From positions 46,014-110,013 of the forward strand of contig JBMYTN010000011.1 of assembly GCA_049604415.1 (NCBI GenBank): a stretch of DNA of 64,000 bases, read 5' to 3'. Below, piece by piece: positions 9,986 through 20,083 of this stretch (the first letter of the stretch is position 1; each line of letters opens with the position of its first letter). The notes below the pieces were generated by a model. The model did no database searches and was not told the DNA's origin. It saw only the letters and a list, made by a program, of their open reading frames with translations. The position numbers were made by a program, and so were the translations under genes. The DNA comes from JBMYTN01 sp049604415 (GTDB lineage Bacteria > Pseudomonadota > Alphaproteobacteria > Rhodospirillales > Rhodospirillaceae).

Positions 9986-11329
9986 TTACGCCAGTTCCTT
10001 CAGCACCTGCGCCAAGGTTTCGCCGATCCGGTCAATTTCGGATGGCTCGATGATCAAGGGCGGTGACAGCGCAATAATGTCGCCGGTGGTGCGGATCAAC
10101 ACGCCCAGCTCATAGGCGCGCAGGAAAACCTCAAAAGCCCGCTTGGTCGGCTGGCCGGGGATCGGCTCCAGCTCCACCGCTCCGATCAAACCCAAATTGC
10201 GCAAATCGATCACATGGGGCAGCCCCTTCAGCCCATGGATCATCTGCTGCCAATGGGGGGCCAGATCTGCGGCGCGCTGGAACAAATCTTCGTCGCGATA
10301 GGTTTCCAGGGTCGCCAAGGCCGCCGCCGAGGCAATGGGATTGCCGGAATAGGTGTAGCCATGGAACAGCTCGATGGCCTGCTCCGGACCGGTCATAAAG
10401 GCGTCGTGGATCTCTGCGGAGCACAACACCGCCCCCATGGGAATCACCCCATTGGTCAGCCCTTTCGCCGTGGTCATCATATCGGGCACCACGCCGAAAT
10501 AATCGCTGCCAAAGGCGGTGCCCAAGCGGCCAAAGCCGGTGATCACCTCGTCAAAGATCAACAAGATGCCATGCTGCTTGGTGATCTGGCGCAGCCGTTC
10601 CAAATAGCCCTTAGGCGGCAACAAAACGCCCGTTGAGCCCGCCATGGGCTCAACAATCACCGCCGCAATGGTCTCAGCCCCATGTAGCGCGATCATCCGC
10701 TCCAGATCATCGGCCAGCTCCGCGCCATGCTCCGGCTGGCCTTTGGAGAACGCATTGCGGTCCAATTGGTGGGTGTGGGGCAGATGGTCGACCCCGGCCA
10801 GCAAGGAGCCAAAAAAGCGCCGGTTGTTGACAATGCCACCGACCGAAATGCCGCCGAAATTGACCCCGTGATAGCCACGCTCCCGACCGATCAGCCGGGT
10901 CCGGCCACCCTCGCCCCGAACCCGATGATAGGCCAAGGCAATCTTGAGCGCCGTCTCCACCGATTCCGAACCGGAATTGGTGTAGAACACATGGTCAATG
11001 CCCTTAGGCGCGATCTCGACCAGCCGGTTGGCCAGCTCAAAGGCCTTGGGGTGGCCCATCTGAAACGCTGGCGCATAGTCCAGGGTCTCGGCCTGGCGCT
11101 GGATCGCTTGCGTGATTTTCGGGCGTTTATGGCCCGCATTGCAGCACCACAGGCCCGCCGTCCCGTCCAACACCTGACGGCCATCGGCGGTGGTGTAATA
11201 CATGCCCTCGGCGGCAACAAACAGGCGCGGGTTCTGCTTGAACTGCCGGTTGGCCGTGAAGGGCATCCAAAAGGCGCTAAGATCGTTGGGCAGGGTTTCA
11301 GCCGGATCTGGGCGGGCGTGGTCATCCAT
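9986..11329 (-). CDS. Class III omega-aminotransferase, beta-alanine:pyruvate type
   Basis: A 447-residue PLP-dependent transaminase. FWMPFTANRQFK near residue 20 and GLWCCNAGH are hallmarks of beta-alanine:pyruvate transaminases. The PLP aspartate lies in IFDEVITGFGRLG and the Schiff-base lysine in TTAKGLTNG (about residue 287). It would convert beta-alanine and pyruvate to malonate semialdehyde and alanine; a wider amine range is possible in this family. ATG 11329 is preceded by GGGGGACT. An in-frame start at 11371 would add 14 poorly conserved residues. Confidence 0.86.
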   Translation of the reverse strand: MDDHARPDPAETLPNDLSAFWMPFTANRQFKQNPRLFVAAEGMYYTTADGRQVLDGTAGLWCCNAGHKRPKITQAIQRQAETLDYAPAFQMGHPKAFELANRLVEIAPKGIDHVFYTNSGSESVETALKIALAYHRVRGEGGRTRLIGRERGYHGVNFGGISVGGIVNNRRFFGSLLAGVDHLPHTHQLDRNAFSKGQPEHGAELADDLERMIALHGAETIAAVIVEPMAGSTGVLLPPKGYLERLRQITKQHGILLIFDEVITGFGRLGTAFGSDYFGVVPDMMTTAKGLTNGVIPMGAVLCSAEIHDAFMTGPEQAIELFHGYTYSGNPIASAAALATLETYRDEDLFQRAADLAPHWQQMIHGLKGLPHVIDLRNLGLIGAVELEPIPGQPTKRAFEVFLRAYELGVLIRTTGDIIALSPPLIIEPSEIDRIGETLAQVLKELA

Positions 11330-11380
11330 GGTGCAGTCCCCCGGGGTCTTTATACCAACGCCCCTTCTCATACGGTTCGG

Positions 11381-13975
11381 TTAGTTCTGCCGCAGAATTT
11401 CCTCTGGCCGGGCCTGCTTGCGGAACTTGATGGGCGGGAAGCCATAGTCTTTCCAGCCAGTGTAGATAATCGCGCTCAGGATCGCGGTCATCAAGGCCGG
11501 ATTCATCACATTGTTCAACCGCCAATAAGGATCGCCATGGAAATAGACATAGGGCTTGGAAATCAGCAGCAGACAGAACACCACCAAAGCGAACAGTTCA
11601 AACCGCTTGTCTTTCGCCGCGCCTTGCCGGTTGATCAGCGCGAATAACGGGATAAAGAACACCATCAGCTTATAATCCGTCGAGGTCATCGGCAGCAGGC
11701 AGTCCGTCACCGCCAAAACCGCCAATTGCCGCCAATAAACCCGTTCGACAAACACCACGTAATAGGCACAAAAGGCGAAGACCGCGAAGGCAAAGATCGC
11801 ATAGATCCCGGCATAGGTTTCTGGGGCGGGCCAGCTGTCGCCGACCAATTGCCACAAGCCATTGGTCAGGCTGTGGCTGAAGGGCAAACCCTTCCAGGAG
11901 AAAATCATGATCTCCGCATAGAGATCCTGGCTGCCCCGCAAGGCCGTCAGATAGGGCAAGACGCCGTCTTGGAGACCGCCTGGGAAAATTGCCAGCGGCA
12001 GAATGGTAAAGATTGCGGCGAAGCCAAAGGTGTACGCAATTTCCCGGTAGCGTCGGTCGGCCAAAAAGATCAGCAGGAAGATCCCCGGCAGCGCCTTCAT
12101 CGCCGCTGCCAGGCCCAAGGAGCAGGCCGCCAAGACGAACATTTTGCGCTCATAAAGCAGCAGCGCCAGAATGGTGAAAAAGAAGCACATCCATTGGAAG
12201 TTCGCCGTTAAGAAGGTGAACCAGAATGGGTAGGAGACAATCACAATAACAAAGACGTTCAAGGTCGTGGAGACGACCTTCCCGGTATACAGATAATAAT
12301 AGGCGACCAAAAACACGCCGATGACATAGCAGGTCAAAAAGATCCGGACCTCAAAGAACGGATCGCCAAACACCATCAGCGGGCTGACCACCAGATAGGC
12401 CGCTGGGAAATAGGGCATGCCCACCGCCGGTTCTGTGAAAAACACCGTGCGCCAGTCATGGGTGACCTGGAAGAAATCACCAAACCGGTTGATCGGCCCG
12501 GTGAAGGGCGTGGCATGGATCGGCATGACGTCGAAAAAGAACGCCTGGGCATAGATGTAAGCGCCCATGCCAATGAACCCGACCAGGATGATCGCCGAGC
12601 ATGTGGCGATCTTGTCCTCCCGGCCAAAGGGCGTCGCCAAATAGTCCAGCCAATGGGCATAGACCCGCTGCGGGATCCCGGCCAGGCACAGTCCCATCAC
12701 CACCGAAGCAACAAAGGCGGACCCAAGAAGGGGCCAATTCATGCCAATGGTCGGGCTGAGCAGATAGAACCCGACCCCAGCGGCCAAGCTGGCCACCGCC
12801 TGGCGCGGCTTGCCGACCACAATCGCGCTGTGCAACAGCAGCAAAATCCCAAGCCCAACCACCGCAGGCCAAAAACTGCCAACCGTCAGACAGGCCTGAT
12901 AGACCACGAGCCCCACCGTGAACGCACACAGCGCCAGCACCGCCTGGCTCACCACGGAGCCCTGCTGCTTAAACCGCCCGGGGCGCAGCGGCACGGCGAT
13001 TGACCACAGCGCAAAACTGGTTGGGATCACAGCTGCCAAAACCCATGCGAGGCTCTGCTGGGTTTTCGCGACCGTGGCGTCACTCAAGGCCGGGTGCAGG
13101 CTGTAGAGCGCAACTGCTGTGAGCGCCACGGCAGGGACGAACCACCACAACAAGCGGTGCCGCCCAGGGGTCTGTTCAGGCGGATAAAACACCGCCAGCA
13201 CCACCGCACTGGTCGCCAAAATCAAACCGATCTGCAGCAAAACCGGCACCGAGGCGCTGAACCAGGGCCCTGCTGAGAAGAACCCAACCAACACCACCAG
13301 CAGCATGGCCGAGACGGGACCCAGGAGATCGGACTGGCCCAGGGCAACCAACCGCTCTGATGTGGACCAGAACGCAACAAAGCCATAAAGCGTGACAAAA
13401 CCCAGTGCCACAGCCATCAGGCTGATCAAGCTGGTCGGCCACAGCGCGGTGGTGACCGAGACCGATCCATTTTTGATCACGCCATCCAAAAAACGCGCCC
13501 GGGACATGCCGCTGCCCAAGGCCATGTCACTAAAGTCAATGGCGTGCAGGGCAATCGGGGCCCGGATCACCTCGGTGCCATCAATCCGGATTGAGAGCGC
13601 TTCGGGTTGGCCGACAGAGACCACATCGAAGCTATAGAAGGCCTCTTTGGTCCAGGAGAAGCTGGCTTGGCCCAGCTCCTGAACCCCTTGATAGAGCCGC
13701 AGGACCCCGCCGGGCTGGATCTCCAACCGCACGCCAAAATCGCTCGATGCAGTTTGGAAAAAATTGGCATAGGCGTCGTGATTGATCTGCACGTCAAACT
13801 GCAAATGGACATGCTTGACCGGCTGGTGGATGGCTCCAGCCTCAATGCGCTCGCCATGCACATAAGCAATGTCCTGGATGCGATGGGTCTGGTCAAACCG
13901 CGCCGTCTCGCCGAAAAGCAACAGCCCAGCGAGGGCCAGAATGAGAAAAACCAGCCTTGTCAAAGAAGGACCCAC
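11381..13975 (-). CDS. Large polytopic membrane glycosyltransferase-like protein (copy 2 of a tandem pair)
   Basis: An 864-residue protein. After one N-terminal membrane segment comes a non-membrane domain (about residues 30-185) that reads like a concanavalin/LamG-type beta-sandwich (GVRLEIQPGGVLRLYQG, IRIDGTEVIRAP). Then follow about 15 or more membrane segments in a GT-C arrangement resembling DUF2029/GT87 proteins (NRFGDFFQVTHDW, GMPYFPAAYLVVSPLMVF, AMKALPGIFLLIF). It probably uses a polyprenyl-linked sugar and acts on the periplasmic side. GTG 13975, 20 bases after the paralogue's stop, is the likely start; the frame remains open further upstream. The specific reaction is unknown. Confidence 0.65.
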   Translation of the reverse strand: MGPSLTRLVFLILALAGLLLFGETARFDQTHRIQDIAYVHGERIEAGAIHQPVKHVHLQFDVQINHDAYANFFQTASSDFGVRLEIQPGGVLRLYQGVQELGQASFSWTKEAFYSFDVVSVGQPEALSIRIDGTEVIRAPIALHAIDFSDMALGSGMSRARFLDGVIKNGSVSVTTALWPTSLISLMAVALGFVTLYGFVAFWSTSERLVALGQSDLLGPVSAMLLVVLVGFFSAGPWFSASVPVLLQIGLILATSAVVLAVFYPPEQTPGRHRLLWWFVPAVALTAVALYSLHPALSDATVAKTQQSLAWVLAAVIPTSFALWSIAVPLRPGRFKQQGSVVSQAVLALCAFTVGLVVYQACLTVGSFWPAVVGLGILLLLHSAIVVGKPRQAVASLAAGVGFYLLSPTIGMNWPLLGSAFVASVVMGLCLAGIPQRVYAHWLDYLATPFGREDKIATCSAIILVGFIGMGAYIYAQAFFFDVMPIHATPFTGPINRFGDFFQVTHDWRTVFFTEPAVGMPYFPAAYLVVSPLMVFGDPFFEVRIFLTCYVIGVFLVAYYYLYTGKVVSTTLNVFVIVIVSYPFWFTFLTANFQWMCFFFTILALLLYERKMFVLAACSLGLAAAMKALPGIFLLIFLADRRYREIAYTFGFAAIFTILPLAIFPGGLQDGVLPYLTALRGSQDLYAEIMIFSWKGLPFSHSLTNGLWQLVGDSWPAPETYAGIYAIFAFAVFAFCAYYVVFVERVYWRQLAVLAVTDCLLPMTSTDYKLMVFFIPLFALINRQGAAKDKRFELFALVVFCLLLISKPYVYFHGDPYWRLNNVMNPALMTAILSAIIYTGWKDYGFPPIKFRKQARPEEILRQN

Positions 13976-13994
13976 CCCATGGTTAAGTGACGGC

Positions 13995-16595
13995 CTAATA
14001 TTGCCGCAGATCTTCGTTCGGCAAGGCCTGACTGCGGAACCGGATGCGCGGGAAGCCATATTGCTTCCAACCCGAATAGACGATTGCCCCCAGCAAGCCT
14101 GCCATCAACGCCGCATTCATCGGGATGTTCAAGCGCCAATGCACCACATCATGGAAGTAAATGTAATGCTTGGAAATCATCAACAGGCTCATGCTGACCA
14201 GGGCAAAGACCTCCAGGCGTTTGTTCTCCACCTGGCTCTGCAAATTGATCAGCGCAAACATCGGGATATAGAACACCAGCAGCTTATAATCCGTTGAGGT
14301 CATGGGCAGCAGGCAATCGGCAACACACAGAACCGCCAATTGCCGCCAATAGACCCGCTCCACAAAAACAACGTAATAGGCGATGAACGCGAACATCCCC
14401 AGCGCGAACACCGAATAGAGCGGTGCATAATGGATTGGGTTGGGCCAGCTATGGCCAAAGGTCACCCAAAGCGCATTGTTCAAACTGTGGCTGAAGGGCA
14501 GACCGCTGGGATGGAAGATCATCAAGCTGGCATACATGTCCTGGCTTTCCCGCAAATTGGTCCAATAGGGCATAACGCCCTCTTGCAGACCGCCCGGGAA
14601 AATCACCAGCGGCAAAATGGTTACAATCGCTGCGGAGACAAAGGCAAAGGCGGCCTCCTTATACCGGCGATGGGCCAGGAAGATCAGCAGGAAGATCCCG
14701 GGCAAGGCCTTCATCGCCGCCGCGACACCAATGATCAAGGCAGCTGTGACGAACTTTTTGCGCTCATAGAAAAACAGGCCAAGGATGGTCAGGAAGTAGC
14801 ATAGCCACTGGAAATTCGCCGTCAGAAACTCAAACCAGAACGGATAGGACAGCACCACAATCGTGATCACATTGATCACCGAGGAGACCACGGATTTGGT
14901 CCGCAAATAGTAGTAAGAGATCGCGCACACACAGACGATGAACAGGGTGAGAAAGATCCGGACCTCAAAAAACGGATCTTCGAACACCATTAACGGACTG
15001 ATCAAAAGATAGGCCGCCGGGAAATAGGGCATGCCAAAGCGCGGTTCGGTAAAGAACACCATCCGCCAGTCATGGGTCACTTGGAAGAAATCACCGAAGC
15101 GGTTGATGGGCCCATTAAACGGAACGGAAAACGGCGGCTGCAGCTCCATAATGATGTCGAGCCAATAGATCGACACCATCATGCCAACGAAGCCGATAAG
15201 GACAATGAAGGAAACCGTGGCGATCTTTTCGTCCCGGCTCCAAGGCCGGTCGAGATAATCGAGCCAGTAGTCGTAGATGTCCCGGGGCAGGCCGCTGTAA
15301 ATCAAAGCAAAAACCATAAGGGCGACCACTGCGCCACCCAAAAGCGGCCAAGTCATGCCAATGGACGGACTAAGGGCGTAGAACAGCACGCCCGAGACAA
15401 AGGCAATTACCCCTATTCTGGGAACATTTTTGATGATCGCCAACCGCACCAACGCAATAGTGACCATAGCGACCACAGCGGGCCAAATCTGGTCCAAATG
15501 CAAACATGCTTGATAAACCACCGCGCCCGAAGCCAAGGCACAGAGCGCCATCACCGCTTGGCTCTTGGCTGAGCCGCGATGGGTGAACCGATCCGGGCGC
15601 AGGGTGATCACCAATGGCCACACCGCAAGGCTCAGGGGCACGACAGCCGCCATATACCAGGCCAGGACAGTGTTGATCGCGTCAAAGTCAACTTGGGACA
15701 GCGCTGGATGCAAGGTGTAAAGCTGGATCATCATCAGAAACACGGGGATGATGAACCACCAAATTACGCGGTTGCGATCCGGATGATGCTTTGGCGGACC
15801 ATAGCACCAACACACCGTGGCAATGGCGACCAACACCAAGAGAAACAAAGCAAAAATCGGAATCGGTGTGATGAACCAATCAGCACTGAACAAGAAACCG
15901 CCAATAACCAGCAAATTAATGACCGAAACCGGTCCGAGGATATCGGTCTGCCCCAAAACGGCGAACCGTTCCTCAGTGAACCAGTAGGCGACGACGGCGT
16001 AGCCCGCGACAAATCCGAGAGCCAAGACCAACAGACCCCACCACGTCGTCGGCCAAGTCTTGCTGGTGACCGACATGGATCCGTTTTTGATCACCCCGTC
16101 GACATAGCGCGTGCGGGACATGCCGCTGCCCAACGCCATATCGCTGAAGTCCAAGGTCTTCAAATCCACCGGTGCCCGCAGCACCTCAACGCCATCGATC
16201 TGGACCGAGACTTCCTCGGGATCCGCATGGGATTGAATGTCAAAGCGAAAAAAGTCTTCTTTGGTCCATTCAAACAGGCCCTGGCCCAGTTCAAACGACC
16301 CCTGATACAGCCGCAAAACCCCACCGGGCTGCAATTCTAGGCGAATGCCGTCTTCACTGGAGCCGGATTGAAAAAAATTGGCGTACACATCGTGATTGGT
16401 TTGCACATCAAATTGGAACTGAAAGGATCGCACCCAGCGGTCGGTGCCTCCAGCGTCAATATGGACTCCGTGAACATATTCAATATCTTGGACAGTATGG
16501 GTCCGGTCAAACAGAGTGGTCTCGCGGAACAGCAAAATCCCCGCAAGAGCCAAAACAAGAAAAAACAACCGAGCCAACTTCAGTCCCACCCGCAT
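13995..16595 (-). CDS. Large polytopic membrane glycosyltransferase-like protein (copy 1 of a tandem pair)
   Basis: An 866-residue paralogue of the next gene, colinear over its whole length: the same N-terminal anchor, the same beta-sandwich-like periplasmic domain, the same NRFGDFFQVTHDWR motif and the same C-terminal DCLLPMTSTDYKLLVFYIPMFALINLQ. The close match shows a tandem gene duplication that has since diverged. ATG 16595 is the likely start; an earlier in-frame ATG at 16640 would add 15 unconserved residues. A role in surface polysaccharide or glycolipid assembly is an inference from the GT-C-like layout. Confidence 0.65.
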   Translation of the reverse strand: MRVGLKLARLFFLVLALAGILLFRETTLFDRTHTVQDIEYVHGVHIDAGGTDRWVRSFQFQFDVQTNHDVYANFFQSGSSEDGIRLELQPGGVLRLYQGSFELGQGLFEWTKEDFFRFDIQSHADPEEVSVQIDGVEVLRAPVDLKTLDFSDMALGSGMSRTRYVDGVIKNGSMSVTSKTWPTTWWGLLVLALGFVAGYAVVAYWFTEERFAVLGQTDILGPVSVINLLVIGGFLFSADWFITPIPIFALFLLVLVAIATVCWCYGPPKHHPDRNRVIWWFIIPVFLMMIQLYTLHPALSQVDFDAINTVLAWYMAAVVPLSLAVWPLVITLRPDRFTHRGSAKSQAVMALCALASGAVVYQACLHLDQIWPAVVAMVTIALVRLAIIKNVPRIGVIAFVSGVLFYALSPSIGMTWPLLGGAVVALMVFALIYSGLPRDIYDYWLDYLDRPWSRDEKIATVSFIVLIGFVGMMVSIYWLDIIMELQPPFSVPFNGPINRFGDFFQVTHDWRMVFFTEPRFGMPYFPAAYLLISPLMVFEDPFFEVRIFLTLFIVCVCAISYYYLRTKSVVSSVINVITIVVLSYPFWFEFLTANFQWLCYFLTILGLFFYERKKFVTAALIIGVAAAMKALPGIFLLIFLAHRRYKEAAFAFVSAAIVTILPLVIFPGGLQEGVMPYWTNLRESQDMYASLMIFHPSGLPFSHSLNNALWVTFGHSWPNPIHYAPLYSVFALGMFAFIAYYVVFVERVYWRQLAVLCVADCLLPMTSTDYKLLVFYIPMFALINLQSQVENKRLEVFALVSMSLLMISKHYIYFHDVVHWRLNIPMNAALMAGLLGAIVYSGWKQYGFPRIRFRSQALPNEDLRQY

Positions 16596-16704
16596 GCGTC
16601 TAAGGTGGCTGGTGGTATCACGTCCCCATAGGGCAGGCAAGCACGCCAGAATGGACGCTCACCGGAAGAAAAGAAGACTGTTTTATTTGGTTTTTTTGCA
16701 ACGC

Positions 16705-17433
16705 TTAGGAGGGCAAATTGCGGAAAGGCCGCGCTCTGCGAGACGGTCTGGCGGTCAATCCGCGCCAAAACAGTCGGAAAGCTTCCAGGATGCCTGTTAG
16801 GCGCGACAATCGGGCGACCTTGGGCACGCTTAGATCCCGAGGTTGCGGGTAATAGACCACATAGGGAATGCTGCCGAGACTGTCATAGTCGTCGCGGCCC
16901 GGCTGCTGATGCGGATAAATCGGCTGGTCCAGATGTTTGGCAAAGGCCTCGGTGACCAGGACATATTCATTGGATTGGACGCTGTTTTTGGTCAGGCGGT
17001 GGATGATGATCGGCGCTTCGCCCCCAAGTTCGGTGAAATTGTTGACCTCCTTGAACACCACCTCACCCAAATGGGCAAAGGCCTTCAGCCGCAGCACCTC
17101 CACATGCTGGCAGGCATCGCAGACACAGCCGCCGACACTGCGGTCAAGCAAATCGCGATGCTTGATCGCAAAGGCGCTCATCATGGCCTCAATCTGTTTG
17201 GCGATGTCCGCAACTGCCAGATCCAGATCCTCGCCCAATTCATCGCAATAGAGAAAGGCCGCGTCCCCCTCCAACCGGTTCAGCTTCAGGGGAAACTGGG
17301 CCGATTGGGTGACCACCGACAACAGATCGGTGATGATCACCTCCGCATGGATCAGGGAGACCCGGTGCAAACTGATGAATTTGGTGTAGCCGCTGATATC
17401 GGCGATCACCATCACGGTTTGGCGCAACTCCAT
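16705..17433 (-). CDS. DUF2652 protein, class III cyclase-like
   Basis: A 242-residue protein starting VMVIADISGYTKFI, the strand-helix of class III nucleotidyl cyclase domains with the first metal aspartate, followed by RLEGDAAFLY with a second acidic site. The family is DUF2652, whose members resemble adenylate cyclases, but catalytic activity is not established. CVCDACQ around residue 105 (two cysteines three apart) could bind metal. The C-terminal tail is arginine-rich. It lies just upstream of the two large membrane proteins on the same strand. Confidence 0.7.
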   Translation of the reverse strand: MELRQTVMVIADISGYTKFISLHRVSLIHAEVIITDLLSVVTQSAQFPLKLNRLEGDAAFLYCDELGEDLDLAVADIAKQIEAMMSAFAIKHRDLLDRSVGGCVCDACQHVEVLRLKAFAHLGEVVFKEVNNFTELGGEAPIIIHRLTKNSVQSNEYVLVTEAFAKHLDQPIYPHQQPGRDDYDSLGSIPYVVYYPQPRDLSVPKVARLSRLTGILEAFRLFWRGLTARPSRRARPFRNLPS

Positions 17434-17577
17434 GCGAGCAGAACCTTATGGCAGAGGGCAACACAATCGGGAGAGATGGGCTAGAAGTGGGAAGACAGAG
17501 CCTGGGATGCGATGGGGGACCACCAAAAACCCACACAAAACTCACGTGCATTATTCGGTCGGGCAGCAAAACAGCGT

Positions 17578-19362
17578 TTATCTGCCCAAGGCAACGCCCT
17601 CCCGCCGGGGGTCTGCAGCCCCGGTCAAGGTGCCATCGGCCCCAATCTGGACCGCATGCAGCCCGCTATTCAAATCCCGCACTGTAACGCTATGGCCCAA
17701 TGCCTCCAGAGCCGGGGCCAGGGCTTCCGCCTCGCTGCCCGCCTCCAGATCCGTCGCCCCATTGCGGTTGACCACGTGGCCCATGGCCAAGGCTTGGCCC
17801 GGTGACAGGCCCCAATCCAAAATGCCGATGGTCGCCCGGGCGACATAGTTGATGATCCGCGATCCACCTGGGGAGCCAATGGCCAGCACCGGCTTCCCGT
17901 CCTTCAGCACAATGGTCGGGGCCATGGAGCTGCGCGGCCGTTTGCCCGCCTCGACCCGATTGGCGATGGGACGCCCATTGGCGCGCGGGGCACGGGAGAA
18001 ATCGGTCATTTCATTGTTGAGCAAAAACCCGCCGCTCATCACCCGGGAGCCAAAGCCGGTTTCAATGGTGGTGGTGAAGGACAACACATTGCCTTGGCCA
18101 TCGACGATGGACATGTGGCTGGTGCCCGGCAATTCGGTCTGGGTGTCGGGCGCAAACAGCTGGGCCTCGTCCCAGGGTGGGTTGCCCGGGCTGGCCTTTT
18201 CCATCGCTTGGCCGGGCTGAATGGCTTGGGCGCGGATGGCCAAATAGGTCGCATCCAACAGACCCTCGGTGGGCATGCGGACAAAATCACGATCGGCCAT
18301 ATAGAGCCCCCGGTCGGCATAGGCCAGCTTGGCGGCTTCGGAAAACCAATGGGCCGCCTCGGGGCCATTGCCCAGCCCGGGCATACCGGCATGGCGCAAC
18401 AGGCCGAGGATCTGACCGACCGTCAGCCCCCCGGAGCTTGGCGGGCCCATGCCGCAAACATCATAGCCGCGATAGGCAATGCAGACCGGCGGGCGCTCGA
18501 TCACCTGATAGGCCGCCAGATCCGCCATGGTCAGCACTCCGGGATTGATCTCCGTGCGGGTGGCGGCAATTAGGGCCTCGGCAATCGGCCCGGCATAAAA
18601 GGCCGTCGGGCCGTCCTGTGCGATCTGCGCCAAGGTCTCAGCGAAGGCTGGGTTGCGCAGGATCTCGCCCTCCGCACGCGGCGTAGCATCGGCCTTAAAG
18701 AAATAGGCCTTGGTCTCCGGGAAACGGTCCAGACCACGCTCCTGGGCGCTGGCAATGGAGGCCGCCATGCGAGGGGAAATCGCAAAGCCTTCCTCTGCCA
18801 GGGAGATGGTTGGTTGCAGCAAATCGGCCCAGGGCTGGGAGCCGTAGCGCCCATGCATCTCGTGGAGCAGCCTGACCGTGCCCGGCACCCCGACGGAGCG
18901 CCCACCGATCACCGCGTCCCAAAAGCCAACCGGTTCGCCATCCTCGCCGAGCCAATAGCCTTCATCGGCGGCGGCAGGCGCGGTTTCCCGGCCATCAAAG
19001 CTGGTCAGGGTCTGGCTGGCTGCGTCCCAATACAGCGCAAAACCACCGCCCCCGATGCCGGAGCTTTGCGGTTCAACCAGGTTCAGCATTATCTGCACCG
19101 CGACCATAGCGTCCACCGCCGTGCCGCCTGCGGCCAACACATCATAGCCCGCTTGAACCGCCAGGGGATGGGCGGCGGTGACCATGAATTCCGAGCCCGT
19201 GGCCTCCGGTGCCGAGGCCGCAACTGCATAGGTCTGCTCTGGTTGGACCGCCTCCTGGGCCTGGGCAGAGGTGGGGGCCCAAAACAACAAACCCGCTCCG
19301 ACCAGCAAGGTTTTGCCGATCCTCAGTATCATCCGTCGGCTGGTCTGATCGGTCATGGTCAT
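17578..19362 (-). CDS. ggt: Gamma-glutamyltransferase, exported
   Basis: A 594-residue periplasmic gamma-glutamyltranspeptidase that acts on glutathione and gamma-glutamyl compounds. There is an N-terminal twin-arginine-like stretch (SRRMILRIGKTLLVGAGLLFW) ending in SAQAQ, then the GGT large subunit. The autoprocessing threonine is in GTSHMSIVDGQG, and the oxyanion-hole region is LLNNEMTDFS with KRPRSSMAPTIV. ATG 19362 has GGAGGGG upstream. It is divergent from a TetR regulator, 87 bases apart. Confidence 0.88.
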   Translation of the reverse strand: MTMTDQTSRRMILRIGKTLLVGAGLLFWAPTSAQAQEAVQPEQTYAVAASAPEATGSEFMVTAAHPLAVQAGYDVLAAGGTAVDAMVAVQIMLNLVEPQSSGIGGGGFALYWDAASQTLTSFDGRETAPAAADEGYWLGEDGEPVGFWDAVIGGRSVGVPGTVRLLHEMHGRYGSQPWADLLQPTISLAEEGFAISPRMAASIASAQERGLDRFPETKAYFFKADATPRAEGEILRNPAFAETLAQIAQDGPTAFYAGPIAEALIAATRTEINPGVLTMADLAAYQVIERPPVCIAYRGYDVCGMGPPSSGGLTVGQILGLLRHAGMPGLGNGPEAAHWFSEAAKLAYADRGLYMADRDFVRMPTEGLLDATYLAIRAQAIQPGQAMEKASPGNPPWDEAQLFAPDTQTELPGTSHMSIVDGQGNVLSFTTTIETGFGSRVMSGGFLLNNEMTDFSRAPRANGRPIANRVEAGKRPRSSMAPTIVLKDGKPVLAIGSPGGSRIINYVARATIGILDWGLSPGQALAMGHVVNRNGATDLEAGSEAEALAPALEALGHSVTVRDLNSGLHAVQIGADGTLTGAADPRREGVALGR

Positions 19363-19449
19363 GCCGGAAACCCCTCCCTCTGCGCGCCAAATGGTGATAG
19401 GTCGAAAACATGTGGGGGTGCCCCACCGGATCACAAACCATCGAAGACC

Positions 19450-20016
19450 ATGTCGACCAAAGATCGCATCATCAACGCCGCCGACGGCCTGTTCTATGCC
19501 GGGAGCATTCGGGAGGTCAGCGTTGACCGGATCGCTGAGCAGGCCGGTGTGACCAAAAAGACCTTCTACTACCACTTCAAATCCAAGGATGAGCTGGTGG
19601 CCGCCACCTTGACGGCCCGCCATCCCCCGACCTTGGCGCGCTACCGGGACTGGGCCGGGTCCTTTGGCCCGCTTTCCGAGCGAATCGAGCGCATGTTCTT
19701 CAAGCTGGCAGGCCATGCGGAGCAACGCAGTTGGCGCGGCTGTGGCTTTTTGCGCGCCGCCGTGGAACTGGCCGACAGCCCGGGCCATCCGGCGCTGGAT
19801 GTGGCCCGGCAGCACAAAGCCGACTTTGAACAATGGTTCGCCGAAGACATCGCCCAAGCGGGCTATGCCGCGCCGCAAGACCTCGCCCGCATGATCATGG
19901 TGCTGCTGGACGGGGCCATTGCCCGCATGTTGGTCCAGCGCGATCCGGACTATGCCCGTGACGCCGCCCGAGCTGCCCGGTTGCTGTTGGATAGTGCGCC
20001 CCACCAAACCCTCTAA
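19450..20016 (+). CDS. TetR/AcrR family transcriptional regulator
   Basis: A 188-residue regulator. The N-terminal helix-turn-helix (residues 8-50) reads IINAADGLFYAGSIREVSVDRIAEQAGVTKKTFYYHFKSKDEL, with the typical TFYYHF recognition helix. The C-terminal ligand domain is generic. It lies 67 bases before an MFS transporter on the same strand and is divergent from ggt, so it probably represses the transporter and itself, releasing DNA on binding a small molecule. The frame is open far upstream over ggt, but ATG 19450 is the start that gives the standard domain. Confidence 0.88.
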   Translation: MSTKDRIINAADGLFYAGSIREVSVDRIAEQAGVTKKTFYYHFKSKDELVAATLTARHPPTLARYRDWAGSFGPLSERIERMFFKLAGHAEQRSWRGCGFLRAAVELADSPGHPALDVARQHKADFEQWFAEDIAQAGYAAPQDLARMIMVLLDGAIARMLVQRDPDYARDAARAARLLLDSAPHQTL

Positions 20017-20083
20017 GTATACCGACCAGTGAGTTTACCTTGGTCCAAAGCTGTGACGTCCTACCGACCAAACGGAGGACAGC
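20017..20083 (+). promoter_or_regulatory. Candidate TetR half-sites upstream of the MFS gene
   Basis: The nine bases TACCGACCA occur twice, at 20020-20028 and 20062-20070, inside the 67-base gap between the tetR-like gene and the transporter. ACCGACC-type half-sites are usual in TetR-family operators. The two copies are in direct orientation, which is less usual. A GGAGG at 20074-20078 serves the transporter start. Confidence 0.35.

Noticed and set aside
18814..19449. Upstream extension of the TetR frame
   Set aside because: It is antisense to ggt, and the helix-turn-helix starts normally at ATG 19450.
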